In this document: in pieces, positions 28,713 to 36,249 of the stretch
Numbering within the stretch: position 1 is the first letter of the stretch
How the letters are laid out: the number at the start of each line of letters is the position of its first letter
Assembly: GCA_913775315.1 (NCBI GenBank)
Contig: CAJYIX010000039.1
Span: 1 to 46,765, forward strand
Length of the DNA stretch: 46,765 nucleotides
Reading direction: 5' to 3'
DNA from: an uncultured Sphingomonas sp.
GTDB lineage: Bacteria > Pseudomonadota > Alphaproteobacteria > Sphingomonadales > Sphingomonadaceae
The notes under the pieces: model-generated
What the model was told of the DNA's origin: nothing
What the model saw: only the letters and a program-made list of their open reading frames with translations
The model's database searches: none
Position numbers and translations under genes: made by a program

Positions 28713-30503
28713 ATGAAGATGCTCGCGAGCGTCGCGCTGTTAGCGGTAGCTGCCCAAAGTCCGGCGCCCGCGATCCACCTCAGCCAGTTCGGCTTCCTGC
28801 CCGACGGGCCCAAGCGCGCGATCGTCGCCACCAACGGCGATGCCCCGCTCGATTGGCGCGTCGTCGATGCCGCGGGCAAGGTCGTCGCGAGCGGGCGCAC
28901 GCAGCCCGGCGGCGCGGACGAGGCTTCGGGCGACCGCGTCCAGATCGTCGATTTCGGCGCGCTGACGGCACCCGGCGACTACCGCCTTGCCGTTACCGGA
29001 GCCGAAAGCCGCCCCTTCGCGATCCGCCCCGGCTTGTACGGGCCGCTGGCCAAGGGCGCGCTCAACTTCTTCTATCAGCAGCGTGCCGGGGTGCCGATCG
29101 AGGCACGTTATGCCGGCGGCGAGCGGTGGGCGCGTCCCGCCGGGCATCCGCGCGAAGTGGCGACGTGCTTCAAGGGCGCGGACCCGCGCGGCACCGACTG
29201 GCCGGGCTGCGCCTATACGGTCGACGTGACCGGCGGCTGGTACGACGCGGGCGACCACGGCAAGTATGTCGTCAACGGCGGCATCGCGGTCTGGACGCTG
29301 TTGAACCTCCACGAAGTCATCGGCGCGTTCCCCGACAGGAGCGCCGCACTGCCGGAGGCGGGCAACGGCGTCTCCGACCTGCTCGACGAGGCGCGCTACG
29401 AGCTGGAGTTCCTGCTGAAGATGCAGGTGCCGGAGGGGACGCGGACGCCGCTGCCGGTTGGGCATCAGCGCGGCGGCGGGGCGATGAGCCTGACGATGGT
29501 CGATGCCGGCGGCATGGCGCATCACAAGATCGCCGACGCTAACTGGACGCCCCTGCCGATGCGGCCCGCCGACGACCGCGAGCCGCGGCTGCTTTATCCG
29601 CCGAGCACCGCGGCCACGCTCAACCTCGCCGCCGTCGCGGCGCAGGGGGCGCGGATCTGGGTGAAGATCGACCCGGCGTTCGCCGCGAAATGCCTTGACG
29701 CCGCCAAGCGCGCTTTTGCCGCGGCCGAACGCAATCCGGAGGTGTACGCGGCCACCGCCTTTACCGGCAGCGGCGGTTACGGCGACGGCGACGTCTCCGA
29801 CGAGTTCTTCTGGGCCGCAGCCGAATTGTTCGCGGTGACCGGCGACCCGGCCTATCGCGTCGCGCTCACCCGGTCCCCGCACTGGTCGGACACGCCCGAC
29901 CGCGAGCCGAGCTGGGGCGGCACCGCCACGCTCGGCACGATCACGCTGGCGACGCTGCCCGGTATCGACCCGGCGATCGGCAATCACGAGCGGGCGCGCG
30001 TCACCGCCCTCGCCGACCGTTTCCTCGCCGAGCGCGACCGGGCGGGCTATCGCCTGCCCTATGGCGGGGCGCGCTATCCGTGGGGATCGAACGGTGCGAT
30101 CCTCAACCGCGGGGTGGTGCTGGGCGCGGCGCACAAGCTCACGGGGGACGCGAAGTACCGGGCGGGGATGATCGACGCCGCCGACTATGTGCTCGGGCGC
30201 AACCCGATCGACCAGAGCTATGTCGCCGGCTTCGGGTGGAAGCCGCTGGCCAACCCGCATCACCGCTTCTGGGCGCCCAGCCTCGACCCGTCGCTGCCAG
30301 GCCCGCCGCCGGGTACGCTGTCGGGCGGCGCGAACAACACCGCCTTTGCCGACCCGGTCGCCAAGCAGAGCGAGGGCAAGTGCGCGGCGCAGCGTTGCTA
30401 TGCCGACGATGTGCGCGCCTTTGCCTGGAACGAGGTGGCGGTGAACTGGAACGCGCCGCTGGTGTGGGTGGCGGCCTATCTGGACCGCCCCGCCCCTCAG
30501 TGA
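28713..30503 (+). CDS. GH9 glycanase (endoglucanase / cellodextrinase type)
   Basis: This inverting enzyme hydrolyses beta-1,4-glucan or mixed-linkage chains. A short signal peptide (MKMLASVALLAVAAQS) is followed by an Ig-like N-terminal domain (about residues 20-105). The (alpha/alpha)6 barrel has the base Asp178 with Asp181 in GGWYDAGDHGKY, the NPHHR motif late in the protein, and the acid Glu at about 574 in WNEVAVNWN. At 596 residues it lacks a cellulose-binding module, which fits action on soluble oligomers. It starts 13 bp after the oxygenase stop with an AGGAG site, so it is the last gene of the halogenase operon and gives that operon its carbohydrate link. Confidence 0.94.
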   Translation: MKMLASVALLAVAAQSPAPAIHLSQFGFLPDGPKRAIVATNGDAPLDWRVVDAAGKVVASGRTQPGGADEASGDRVQIVDFGALTAPGDYRLAVTGAESRPFAIRPGLYGPLAKGALNFFYQQRAGVPIEARYAGGERWARPAGHPREVATCFKGADPRGTDWPGCAYTVDVTGGWYDAGDHGKYVVNGGIAVWTLLNLHEVIGAFPDRSAALPEAGNGVSDLLDEARYELEFLLKMQVPEGTRTPLPVGHQRGGGAMSLTMVDAGGMAHHKIADANWTPLPMRPADDREPRLLYPPSTAATLNLAAVAAQGARIWVKIDPAFAAKCLDAAKRAFAAAERNPEVYAATAFTGSGGYGDGDVSDEFFWAAAELFAVTGDPAYRVALTRSPHWSDTPDREPSWGGTATLGTITLATLPGIDPAIGNHERARVTALADRFLAERDRAGYRLPYGGARYPWGSNGAILNRGVVLGAAHKLTGDAKYRAGMIDAADYVLGRNPIDQSYVAGFGWKPLANPHHRFWAPSLDPSLPGPPPGTLSGGANNTAFADPVAKQSEGKCAAQRCYADDVRAFAWNEVAVNWNAPLVWVAAYLDRPAPQ

Positions 30504-30709
30504 AGCGTCGGGGCTTCCACGCCGTCGTCGCCCAGGAACGCGATCAGCCGGCCGATCTGGCGCCAGCGGCAAAAGGCGATGTGGTTGCCGATGTCGCGGC
30601 TGCGCGCGGCCCGTGCATTGGCTTCGTTTTCGGCATCCCCTCCCATGTTCGCGATCAATTGTTCGGCATCGCGAAGCGCGGCCGCGTCGGGCAGGTAAAA
30701 GCTCGTCAT
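30497..30709 (-). CDS. small hypothetical protein overlapping the GH9 stop
   Basis: A 70-residue product (MTSFYLPDAAALRDAEQLIA...) ends in WRQIGRLIAFLGDDGVEAPTLH. The composition looks protein-like: helical, acidic in the middle and with amphipathic Ile/Leu. It converges on the GH9 gene with a 7-bp overlap of the two coding ends. I chose the ATG at 30709; a longer in-frame reading to 30913 runs through low-quality Pro/Arg-rich sequence and is not supported. The ribosome binding site is weak. The function is unknown. Confidence 0.6.
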   Translation of the reverse strand: MTSFYLPDAAALRDAEQLIANMGGDAENEANARAARSRDIGNHIAFCRWRQIGRLIAFLGDDGVEAPTLH

Positions 30710-30790
30710 GCCCGCGACATACCAAGACGCGTGCCAACCACCAGCCGCGACGGTTACGCGCGCGATACGAAAGTTAACGCCGCCGGTGAC

Positions 30791-30830
30791 CCCGTCCCCC
30801 GCCGGGACCGGCGTGCCGGGGCGGGACGGG
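30791..30830. repeat. GC-rich inverted repeat between two small divergent genes
   Basis: Arms CCCGTCCC (30791-30798) and GGGACGGG (30823-30830) can form an 8-bp stem around a GC-rich loop. They lie between the minus-strand 70-residue gene and the plus-strand small membrane protein gene. It could be a leader hairpin of the latter, whose ATG is 37 bp further on. No function is assigned. Confidence 0.4.
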
Positions 30831-30866
30831 TGGCGTCCCGCGCCGGGACGTGGCAAGGCGCTCGCC

Positions 30867-31046
30867 ATGGCTGATCCCCGACGAAATCGCGGCCCCGTGG
30901 CGGGCGGTGGCATCCTTGCGCTGACGATCCTGGGCGGGTCGGCGATCGGTGTTGCGCTGCGTCAGCCATCGCTCGGCCTGATTGGCGGGATCCTCGTCGG
31001 CGCGGTCATCTCGCTCGTCATCTGGCGGCGTGACCGCCGGTCATAA
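30867..31046 (+). CDS. small two-helix membrane protein
   Basis: The 59-residue product starts MADPRRNRGPVAGGGILALT. It has two hydrophobic segments (ILALTILGGSAIGVAL and LIGGILVGAVISLVIW) with basic ends (RRDRRS). The pattern of a short inner membrane hairpin is clear; the role is unknown. Its last codons overlap the last codons of the convergent S24 repressor gene by 6 bp. Confidence 0.65.
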   Translation: MADPRRNRGPVAGGGILALTILGGSAIGVALRQPSLGLIGGILVGAVISLVIWRRDRRS

Positions 31047-31661
31047 GGTCCGGCTGACCCAGACGACGCGGCCGATAATCGCCGTGCGATCCGCCGCGAC
31101 TTCGCCCGGCGACGGTGCCTCCGGGTTATCGCTGGTGACGACCAGCCCGCCATGGCCACGCGCGACGCGCTTGACCATCAGCACGTCGTCGAGGCGCAGA
31201 ACATAGACCCCGCCCTTCCCCCGCACCGCCGTCTGGGCCGCATCGACGAGGATGTCGTCGCCCGGCCATAATGTCGGCACCATCGATTCGCCCGCGACCC
31301 GGATCATCGAGGCGTCGGCGGCGCGCACGCCCAGCCCCGCGAGGGTCTCGGGCGGCAGCATCAGCGCGGTACGCGGCGCCTCGATCTCGGCCATGCCCCC
31401 CGGCCCCGCCGATGCCGCAAGATCGAACCGCGCGACCGCCACCGTCCGGGGGGCACGACCGCTCAGCACCGCCTCGTCTATCCCCAGGAATGCTGCGATC
31501 GTCTCGCGATCCTGCTCCTCAAGCCGCCGCGGCGATCCGCGCGTCACGTGCTGTTGGATATAGGCCGGATTGCGCCCGATCAGCCGCGACAGCCGCGACA
31601 GGCTGACCCCCCGCTCCCCCGCGATCCGCGCCAGCGCTGCCCTCGGATCCTCGATAATCAT
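31041..31661 (-). CDS. HTH / S24 (LexA-CI-like) self-cleaving repressor
   Basis: The 206-residue regulator has an N-terminal helix-turn-helix (VSLSRLSRLIGRNPAYIQQH, residues 19-38) and a C-terminal S24 peptidase domain. Ser126 in AGESMVPTLWPGDDI and Lys164 in LMVKRV form the serine-lysine dyad. The Ala85-Gly86 pair in AASAGPGG is the probable self-cleavage site. RecA-stimulated cleavage would release target genes after DNA damage, as for LexA and lambda CI. The HTH is of phage-repressor rather than LexA winged type. It is divergent from two small genes, and the shared region holds an inverted repeat and a GAAC-N7-GAAC box. Confidence 0.92.
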   Translation of the reverse strand: MIIEDPRAALARIAGERGVSLSRLSRLIGRNPAYIQQHVTRGSPRRLEEQDRETIAAFLGIDEAVLSGRAPRTVAVARFDLAASAGPGGMAEIEAPRTALMLPPETLAGLGVRAADASMIRVAGESMVPTLWPGDDILVDAAQTAVRGKGGVYVLRLDDVLMVKRVARGHGGLVVTSDNPEAPSPGEVAADRTAIIGRVVWVSRTL

Positions 31662-31677
31662 GACCGACGCATAGCCA

Positions 31678-31691
31678 TAGGATTTTTCCTA
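31678..31691. promoter_or_regulatory. inverted repeat just upstream of the S24 repressor gene
   Basis: TAGGATTTTTCCTA has perfect 5-bp arms around TTTT. It lies 17 bp before the repressor start codon, in an AT-rich stretch unlike the surroundings. A self-repression operator is a plausible reading; it is also within the likely promoter. Confidence 0.45.
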
Positions 31692-31707
31692 GACAAGTTG
31701 GAAATGA

Positions 31708-31722
31708 GAACAGAAATAGAAC
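31708..31722. promoter_or_regulatory. alphaproteobacterial SOS box (GAAC-N7-GAAC)
   Basis: GAACAGAAATAGAAC is an exact direct repeat with 7-bp spacing, the reverse complement of the GTTC-N7-GTTC LexA box of alphaproteobacteria. It is 28 bp before the ATG of the small gene at 31750 and 47 bp from the divergent repressor start, so it could control either direction. Binding by LexA itself or by the neighbouring S24 repressor is not distinguished. Confidence 0.6.
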
Positions 31723-31749
31723 ATCGGAGTCGGGAACGGGAGATGCGAG

Positions 31750-31926
31750 ATGGAATTGCTGCCGCGGATCGAGGCACATCTGAAGGCGACCGGCACGCCG
31801 GTCACGTTGTTCGGACGGCGAGTCGCGCGCGATCCGCGCCTCGTCCTCGACATGCGTCGCGGGCGCGAGCCGGGACCATCGATGCGCCGGCGGATCGAGG
31901 CCTATCTGGCCGGGGGTGCCAACTGA
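31750..31926 (+). CDS. small basic protein, first gene of a two-gene unit facing the repressor
   Basis: The 58-residue product (MELLPRIEAHLKATGTPVTL...) has a helix-rich pattern: GTPVTLFGRRVARDPRLVLD and MRRRIEAYLAGGAN. This fits a minimal DNA-binding helix-turn-helix of the kind seen in regulator or phage cassettes, though it is too short to be sure. Its stop overlaps the ATG of the next gene (TGATG). It lies behind the SOS-type box, so it may be damage-inducible. Confidence 0.65.
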   Translation: MELLPRIEAHLKATGTPVTLFGRRVARDPRLVLDMRRGREPGPSMRRRIEAYLAGGAN

Positions 31927-32240
31927 TGGCGCGCGGACCCGATGCCGGCGCGCTGATCGAGCGTGCGTTGAACCTGTCCGCGGCGGGCGCGGGGGTGCCT
32001 ATGCGGATCGTCGAGGCAAGCGCGACGCGCTGGGCCAGCGCGACCTTTGCCGGGGCGCGTCATGTGCTGGATCTGGAGGTGGGGACCGATCGCGCGTCGC
32101 GCGTCTGGCTCGGCAACCTCGGCGAGATGGACCTGCCGATGCGCGGACAATTGCTCGCCGACTGCATCGTGGTGGCGACGCGGACCAACCCCGCCTCGAT
32201 CAGCGCCCGGATCGAAGCTCTGACGGTCGAAACCGCTTAG
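31926..32240 (+). CDS. conserved hypothetical protein coupled to the small basic protein
   Basis: The 104-residue soluble protein contains RIVEASATRWASATFAGARH and VWLGNLGEMDLPMRGQLLAD, a pattern of alternating strands and helices with no known motif. The ATG overlaps the preceding stop by one base, so translation is coupled. It converges on the membrane protein gene to the right with a 4-bp overlap. The function is unknown. Confidence 0.68.
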   Translation: MARGPDAGALIERALNLSAAGAGVPMRIVEASATRWASATFAGARHVLDLEVGTDRASRVWLGNLGEMDLPMRGQLLADCIVVATRTNPASISARIEALTVETA

Positions 32241-33046
32241 CGTCCGGCGAAGCGGCGGAGCGTGGCGAGCGCCTCGTCGAGGTCGTCCGAATGGGCGCGC
32301 TCGACGAGCGCGGGGCCGCCGCCGCGGCGGCGTACGCCCCGCTCCAGCCGATCGAGCAGCGCGTTGATCGACGCCTCCGTCTCCGGCGGGGTGACGGGAC
32401 GCGCGGCCGGCATCTCGGGCACGGCGGCGAGCACCGGCTGGCGATAGGCAGGCATCGGCGGCGACGTCTCGATCCGGACATGTTCGACGACGGGATCGGG
32501 TTCGGGCTCCACCTCGGGTGTCGGCTCAACGGCCGCCACGACCGGCTCGGGCCGGAACAGCGGCTTGACCGGCTCGCTCGGCGTCAGCGGCGTTTCGGGA
32601 ATCGCCCTGGGATCGAACGCCGCGAGTGGCAGGTCGAGGTCGCTCGGAATATCCTGTTCGGCCGGTGGAGCGCCCACATCGAGGAACGGCGTGCCGAGGT
32701 CGCGCATCGCCATCACCGGCTCGCGCACCGGCGCATCGGGGTGCCGATCGGCGCGGCGAGTGACGGTACGGACGACGCGGCGCGTCGGGGCGAATCGATC
32801 GACCGCAGCCCAGGTCGCCCCGCCCGCCCCCGCCATCGCCGCGAGGATCAAGCCGATGCGGAAGGTGGTGCCGAGCGGCGGCGCCGCGGCAGGGAGCAGC
32901 GCGGGCAGCCCGATCTCCGTCACCAGCGCCTCGATCCGCCAAGCCGGGAGCAGCGCGGCGACAAGGCCCGCGAACATCGCGACGACCGCTGTCGCGATTA
33001 GTTTTGGATCGGCTTTCATGCGTTGACTGGCGGTAAGCGCGACCAT
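32237..33046 (-). CDS. membrane-anchored protein with Pro-rich tail
   Basis: The 269-residue protein has two hydrophobic segments (about residues 17-35 and 60-80), then a long Pro/Glu-rich, probably disordered region and a short C-terminal helix (EASINALLDRLERGVRRR...). This is the build of a tethered scaffold rather than an enzyme. The ATG at 33046 lies inside the end of the glycosyltransferase gene (31-bp overlap), so the two are coupled. An ATG at 33019 is a shorter alternative. A link to polysaccharide export is possible from the neighbour alone. Confidence 0.72.
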   Translation of the reverse strand: MVALTASQRMKADPKLIATAVVAMFAGLVAALLPAWRIEALVTEIGLPALLPAAAPPLGTTFRIGLILAAMAGAGGATWAAVDRFAPTRRVVRTVTRRADRHPDAPVREPVMAMRDLGTPFLDVGAPPAEQDIPSDLDLPLAAFDPRAIPETPLTPSEPVKPLFRPEPVVAAVEPTPEVEPEPDPVVEHVRIETSPPMPAYRQPVLAAVPEMPAARPVTPPETEASINALLDRLERGVRRRGGGPALVERAHSDDLDEALATLRRFAGR

Positions 33047-34254
33047 GTTCCGTCCGTTGCTGCGGCCTGTGCAAGCCGTTGGTAAACAGGCTGGTAGCGG
33101 GAAATATTTGACGACCAGTTACGTTCGCGCTCGACGAACGCCCGCGCCCGCTCGCGCCGCGCGTCCCAGCCGGCGCGGTGCTCGAACAGATCGGCCAGCG
33201 CGGTCGCGATCGCGGCGGGATCGTCGGGCGTGAACAACGTGCCCGTCACCCCGTCTTCGATCAGCTCGCGATGCCCCCCGACGTTCGAGGCTGCGACCAG
33301 CTTGCCCTGCGCCATCGCCTCCAGCGGTTTCAGCGGCGTGACCAGATCGGTCAGCCGCATGTGCTTGCGCGGATAGGCGAGCACGTCGATCAGGCTGTAG
33401 TAGCGCTCGACCTCGTTATGCGGCACGCGCCCCACGAAGCGGATGCGGCTGGCGACGGGCGAGGCTTCGGCCGCGGCGCGAAGCTGCGGCTCCATCGGAC
33501 CGCCGCCGACCATCAAAAGCTGCGCCTGCGGGCGCTTGGCGACCAGCGCAGGCATCGCGGCGATCAGGTCGTCCAGCCCCTCATAGTCGTAGAAGCTGCC
33601 GACATAGCCGACGACTTCCTCGCCCATCCCCAGCTCGACAGCGAGTCGCTCGTCGCGGCCTACCGGCTCGCCGAACAGCGACAGGTCGACGCCGTTGGGG
33701 CTGACCATGATCTTGCTCCCGGGAATGCCGCGCGCGATCAGGTCGCCGCGCAGCCCCTCGCAAATGACGCCCACCGCATCGACCTGCCGGCAGGCCCAGG
33801 TTTCCAGCGCGCGGGTGACGCGGTATTTCGCCGATCCCTCGCGCCCGGTCCCGTTGCCGACCGCCGCATCCTCCCAGAAGGCGCGGATCTCGTATAGAAG
33901 CGGCAGGCCGCGCTTCTTTGCGACGCGCAGCGCCGCCAGCGCACCCATGACGGGCGAATGCGCATGGAGGATGTCCGGGCGAAAGGCATCGACCGCCCGT
34001 TCGATCGCGCGCGCGAACACGCCGATCTCCCGCCATTCGCCCAGCGGCGGCGGGCCGGCGGGGCGCATCGAGCTGCGGTGGAAGTCGAGCCCGTCGAACG
34101 TCTCGACCGGCGCATCGACGACGTTGTAGCGCGGGCCGGTGACCCCTGCGACCGCCCAGCCGCGCGCGACCTGTGCCTTCAGGATCGCGCGCGTGCGGAA
34201 ACTATAGCCGCTGTGCAGCGGCAGCCCATGGTCGAGGACGTGAAGGATACGCAT
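33016..34254 (-). CDS. exosortase-A-type glycosyltransferase (group 1, TIGR04063-like)
   Basis: The GT-B fold glycosyltransferase has 412 residues. The start MRILHVLDHGLPLHSGYSFR is the hallmark of glycosyltransferases linked to the exosortase A / exopolysaccharide system. The donor-binding half has VGYVGSFYDYEGLDDLI, RIRFVGRVPHNEVERYYSLIDVL and the EX7E-like KPLEAMAQGKLVAASNVGGHREL. It should add a sugar to a lipid-linked precursor at the inner membrane. No exosortase, PEP-CTERM or polymer genes are in view, so it is an outlying member of the set. Confidence 0.88.
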   Translation of the reverse strand: MRILHVLDHGLPLHSGYSFRTRAILKAQVARGWAVAGVTGPRYNVVDAPVETFDGLDFHRSSMRPAGPPPLGEWREIGVFARAIERAVDAFRPDILHAHSPVMGALAALRVAKKRGLPLLYEIRAFWEDAAVGNGTGREGSAKYRVTRALETWACRQVDAVGVICEGLRGDLIARGIPGSKIMVSPNGVDLSLFGEPVGRDERLAVELGMGEEVVGYVGSFYDYEGLDDLIAAMPALVAKRPQAQLLMVGGGPMEPQLRAAAEASPVASRIRFVGRVPHNEVERYYSLIDVLAYPRKHMRLTDLVTPLKPLEAMAQGKLVAASNVGGHRELIEDGVTGTLFTPDDPAAIATALADLFEHRAGWDARRERARAFVERERNWSSNISRYQPVYQRLAQAAATDGTWSRLPPVNA

Positions 34255-34349
34255 GACGCCGTTCCTGCCACGGCAGGGTTTAACGCCGCGTCAATCACGC
34301 CGGATCGTCGCTTAACGCCCCGGCAACGGCTGACGGTTATGTCTGGCGA

Positions 34350-34484
34350 ATGGTCGACGGCTTTTCGATCCTTCTTACCCACGGGCTGATGCTGTTCGCG
34401 GCATGGCGCCTGCTCTCCCGCCCCGATCTCGATCGCGAGGATGGCGACGCGCCGAGGGGCTTTGCCGCCCGCCGCAAGCCGTGA
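34350..34484 (+). CDS. very small membrane-associated protein coupled to an acyltransferase
   Basis: A 44-residue product (MVDGFSILLTHGLMLFAAWR...) has one hydrophobic helix at residues 5-20 and a charged tail ending FAARRKP. The stop overlaps the GTG of the acyltransferase by 4 bp (GTGA), the main evidence that it is translated. The ribosome binding site is weak. The function is unknown. Confidence 0.55.
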   Translation: MVDGFSILLTHGLMLFAAWRLLSRPDLDREDGDAPRGFAARRKP

Positions 34485-35545
34485 GCGCGCGGTTGGAGCT
34501 GCGTGCGCTGACCGGCGCGCGGGGGATCGCGGCGTGGCTGGTGGTCTTCTACCATCTGCGCCTGTCGCTGCCGCCGCTGCTCGATCCCGTCGCCGCGGTC
34601 ATCGAGAGGGGCTATCTCGCGGTCGATTTCTTCTTCGTTCTGTCGGGCTTCGTCATCGCATTGTCGTGGCGCGACCGGATCGAGCAGCGTGGCTGGGCGG
34701 CGGTGCCGGCGTTCCTCAAGCGCCGGTTCGCACGCGTCTGGCCGCTTCACGCGTTCGTGCTGACGGGCGGCGTGGCGCTGGCGGCGGCGCTGTGGGCCAC
34801 GGGACGGCACGTGCCCGACGACTTCCCCTTTGCCGAGCTGCCGCTCCATTATCTGCTGATCCAAAACTGGGGCCTGACACCGGCGCTCAGCTGGAACGAC
34901 CCGGCCTGGTCGATCTCCGCCGAGTTCGCTGCCTATCTCGCCTTCCCGGCGCTCGTCCTCATAGCGAGCGGCCGCCGCCTGCCACCGGCCGCATGGGTCG
35001 CGCTCATCGTCATGATCGCCGCTATGTTTGCCGCCGCCAATGAAGTGCGCGGGGCGGCAGGTCTAAACTTCGGCATCGCGCAGTTCGGCGTGATCCGGTG
35101 CCTCGCCGGCTTTTCGATCGGCATGATCGTCCATACGCTCTGGTCGAGCCGCCGCGGCTTCGGGCCGGTCGCAGGTATCGCCGTTCTCGCGTTTGTCGCC
35201 GCGGCGATCGGCTGGGCAGACGAAGCACTGGCGGTCCCGCTCATCTTCGCGGGGATCGTCTTCGCACTGGCCTACCGTGATCCTCGATGGCTCGGCGGCA
35301 CCGTGCTCCACCGGCTTGGCGAGTGGAGCTATGCAACGTACCTCTCGCATTTTCTGATGTGGAAGGCGTTCAAGCTCGCCTTCGTCCACGCGCCCGGCTC
35401 GGTCGAATGGCCGCTGATCGGGGTATATCTCGCGCTGATGCTCCCCGTGTCGGCACTGCTTTACCGCTTTGTCGAGCTTCCGGCGCAGGCGTGGATCAAC
35501 CGGACGCCAGCAAAGGCGGGAGCGCGCAAACGCGCCCCCGCCTGA
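34481..35545 (+). CDS. acyltransferase family 3 membrane protein
   Basis: This integral membrane O-acyltransferase modifies sugars of surface polysaccharide or lipids. The 354-residue product starts at GTG (MSARLELRALTGARGIAAWL). The family's catalytic His is in WLVVFYHLRL, and the signature FFFVLSGFVIALSW follows, with RRFARVWPLHAF next. About ten hydrophobic segments follow. It lies divergent from the exosortase-type glycosyltransferase, so both may serve exopolysaccharide. The donor and acceptor are unknown. Confidence 0.9.
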   Translation: MSARLELRALTGARGIAAWLVVFYHLRLSLPPLLDPVAAVIERGYLAVDFFFVLSGFVIALSWRDRIEQRGWAAVPAFLKRRFARVWPLHAFVLTGGVALAAALWATGRHVPDDFPFAELPLHYLLIQNWGLTPALSWNDPAWSISAEFAAYLAFPALVLIASGRRLPPAAWVALIVMIAAMFAAANEVRGAAGLNFGIAQFGVIRCLAGFSIGMIVHTLWSSRRGFGPVAGIAVLAFVAAAIGWADEALAVPLIFAGIVFALAYRDPRWLGGTVLHRLGEWSYATYLSHFLMWKAFKLAFVHAPGSVEWPLIGVYLALMLPVSALLYRFVELPAQAWINRTPAKAGARKRAPA

Positions 35546-35548
35546 TCG

Positions 35549-36103
35549 TCAGGCCTCTTCGCCCACCTTTTCCAGTGCGTCGATCAGCGCCTTATTGAAG
35601 GCCGGAATGTCGTCAGGCATCCGGCTGGTGATGAGGTTACCGTCGATCACGACTTCCTCGTCCACCACCTCGCCGCCGGCATTTTCGAGGTCGGTGCGCA
35701 CCGACGGCCAGCTCGTCACCCGGCGGCCGTCGACCACGTCCGCCTCGACCAGCAGCCACGGCGCGTGGCAGATGGCGGCGACGATCTTGTCGTCGTCCAT
35801 GAACGCCTCGACGATGTCGATCGCCTTGTCCTCCAGCCGCATCTTGTCGGGATTGCCGACGCCGCCGGGCAGCAGCAATGCGTGATAGTCGTCGGGATCG
35901 ACCTGATCGAGCGTCAGGTCGGGCGTGATCGTCTCGGTCGGATCGCTGTCGTTCTTCACGCCCTGGATCGGGTCGGTCTTGATCGAAGCGAGCGTCACTT
36001 CGGCGCCGGCATCGAGCAGCGCCTGACGGGGCGCGAACAGTTCGTCATGCTCGAAACCGTCGGTGGCGAGGATCAGGACGCGGCTTGCCTTGAGGTCGGC
36101 CAT
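35549..36103 (-). CDS. PfpI/DJ-1-type stress protein (class I glutamine amidotransferase-like)
   Basis: The 184-residue protein of the PfpI/YhbO group has relatives described as deglycases, chaperones or peptidases under stress. The nucleophile elbow is Cys112-His113 in AAICHAPWLL, with Glu18 in DGFEHDEL as the conserved acidic partner. The start ATG at 36103 has a GGAG 8 bases upstream, better than the in-frame GTG at 36112. A GGAAC-N16-GGTT element lies upstream, close to the EcfG general-stress consensus. It is divergent from topoisomerase IB. Confidence 0.92.
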   Translation of the reverse strand: MADLKASRVLILATDGFEHDELFAPRQALLDAGAEVTLASIKTDPIQGVKNDSDPTETITPDLTLDQVDPDDYHALLLPGGVGNPDKMRLEDKAIDIVEAFMDDDKIVAAICHAPWLLVEADVVDGRRVTSWPSVRTDLENAGGEVVDEEVVIDGNLITSRMPDDIPAFNKALIDALEKVGEEA

Positions 36104-36140
36104 TGGGGGCACTCCAGTTCACTTGGGGGTTCGTGACCTG

Positions 36141-36165
36141 AACCGGCCCCCGCCCTCGTTGTTCC
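36141..36165 (-). promoter_or_regulatory. EcfG-type general stress promoter of the PfpI gene
   Basis: On the minus strand GGAAC (36165-36161), a 16-bp spacer and GGTT (36144-36141) nearly match the alphaproteobacterial EcfG consensus GGAAC-N16-CGTT. The -10 lies 38 bp before the start codon. A stress gene behind such a promoter makes biological sense. Confidence 0.55.
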
Positions 36166-36178
36166 CGGGCCCAGCGGC

Positions 36179-36204
36179 GGAACGAAAGCCCGTAGAGGCG
36201 CATT
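36179..36204 (+). promoter_or_regulatory. possible EcfG-type promoter of the topoisomerase IB gene
   Basis: GGAAC (36179-36183), a 17-bp spacer and CATT (36201-36204) are a weaker match to the EcfG consensus. The element points toward topoisomerase IB, 46 bp before its ATG. The -35 is exact; the -10 departs at one base and the spacer is one longer. Confidence 0.35.
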
Positions 36205-36249
36205 GAATGGGCCTTCCCACCCAACGACTTGAGCCCCGCCCCGCCCGCC

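Noticed and set aside
28740-30737. 665-codon open frame antisense to GH9
   Set aside because: Low-complexity Arg/Gly-rich product opposite a gene with intact catalytic motifs.
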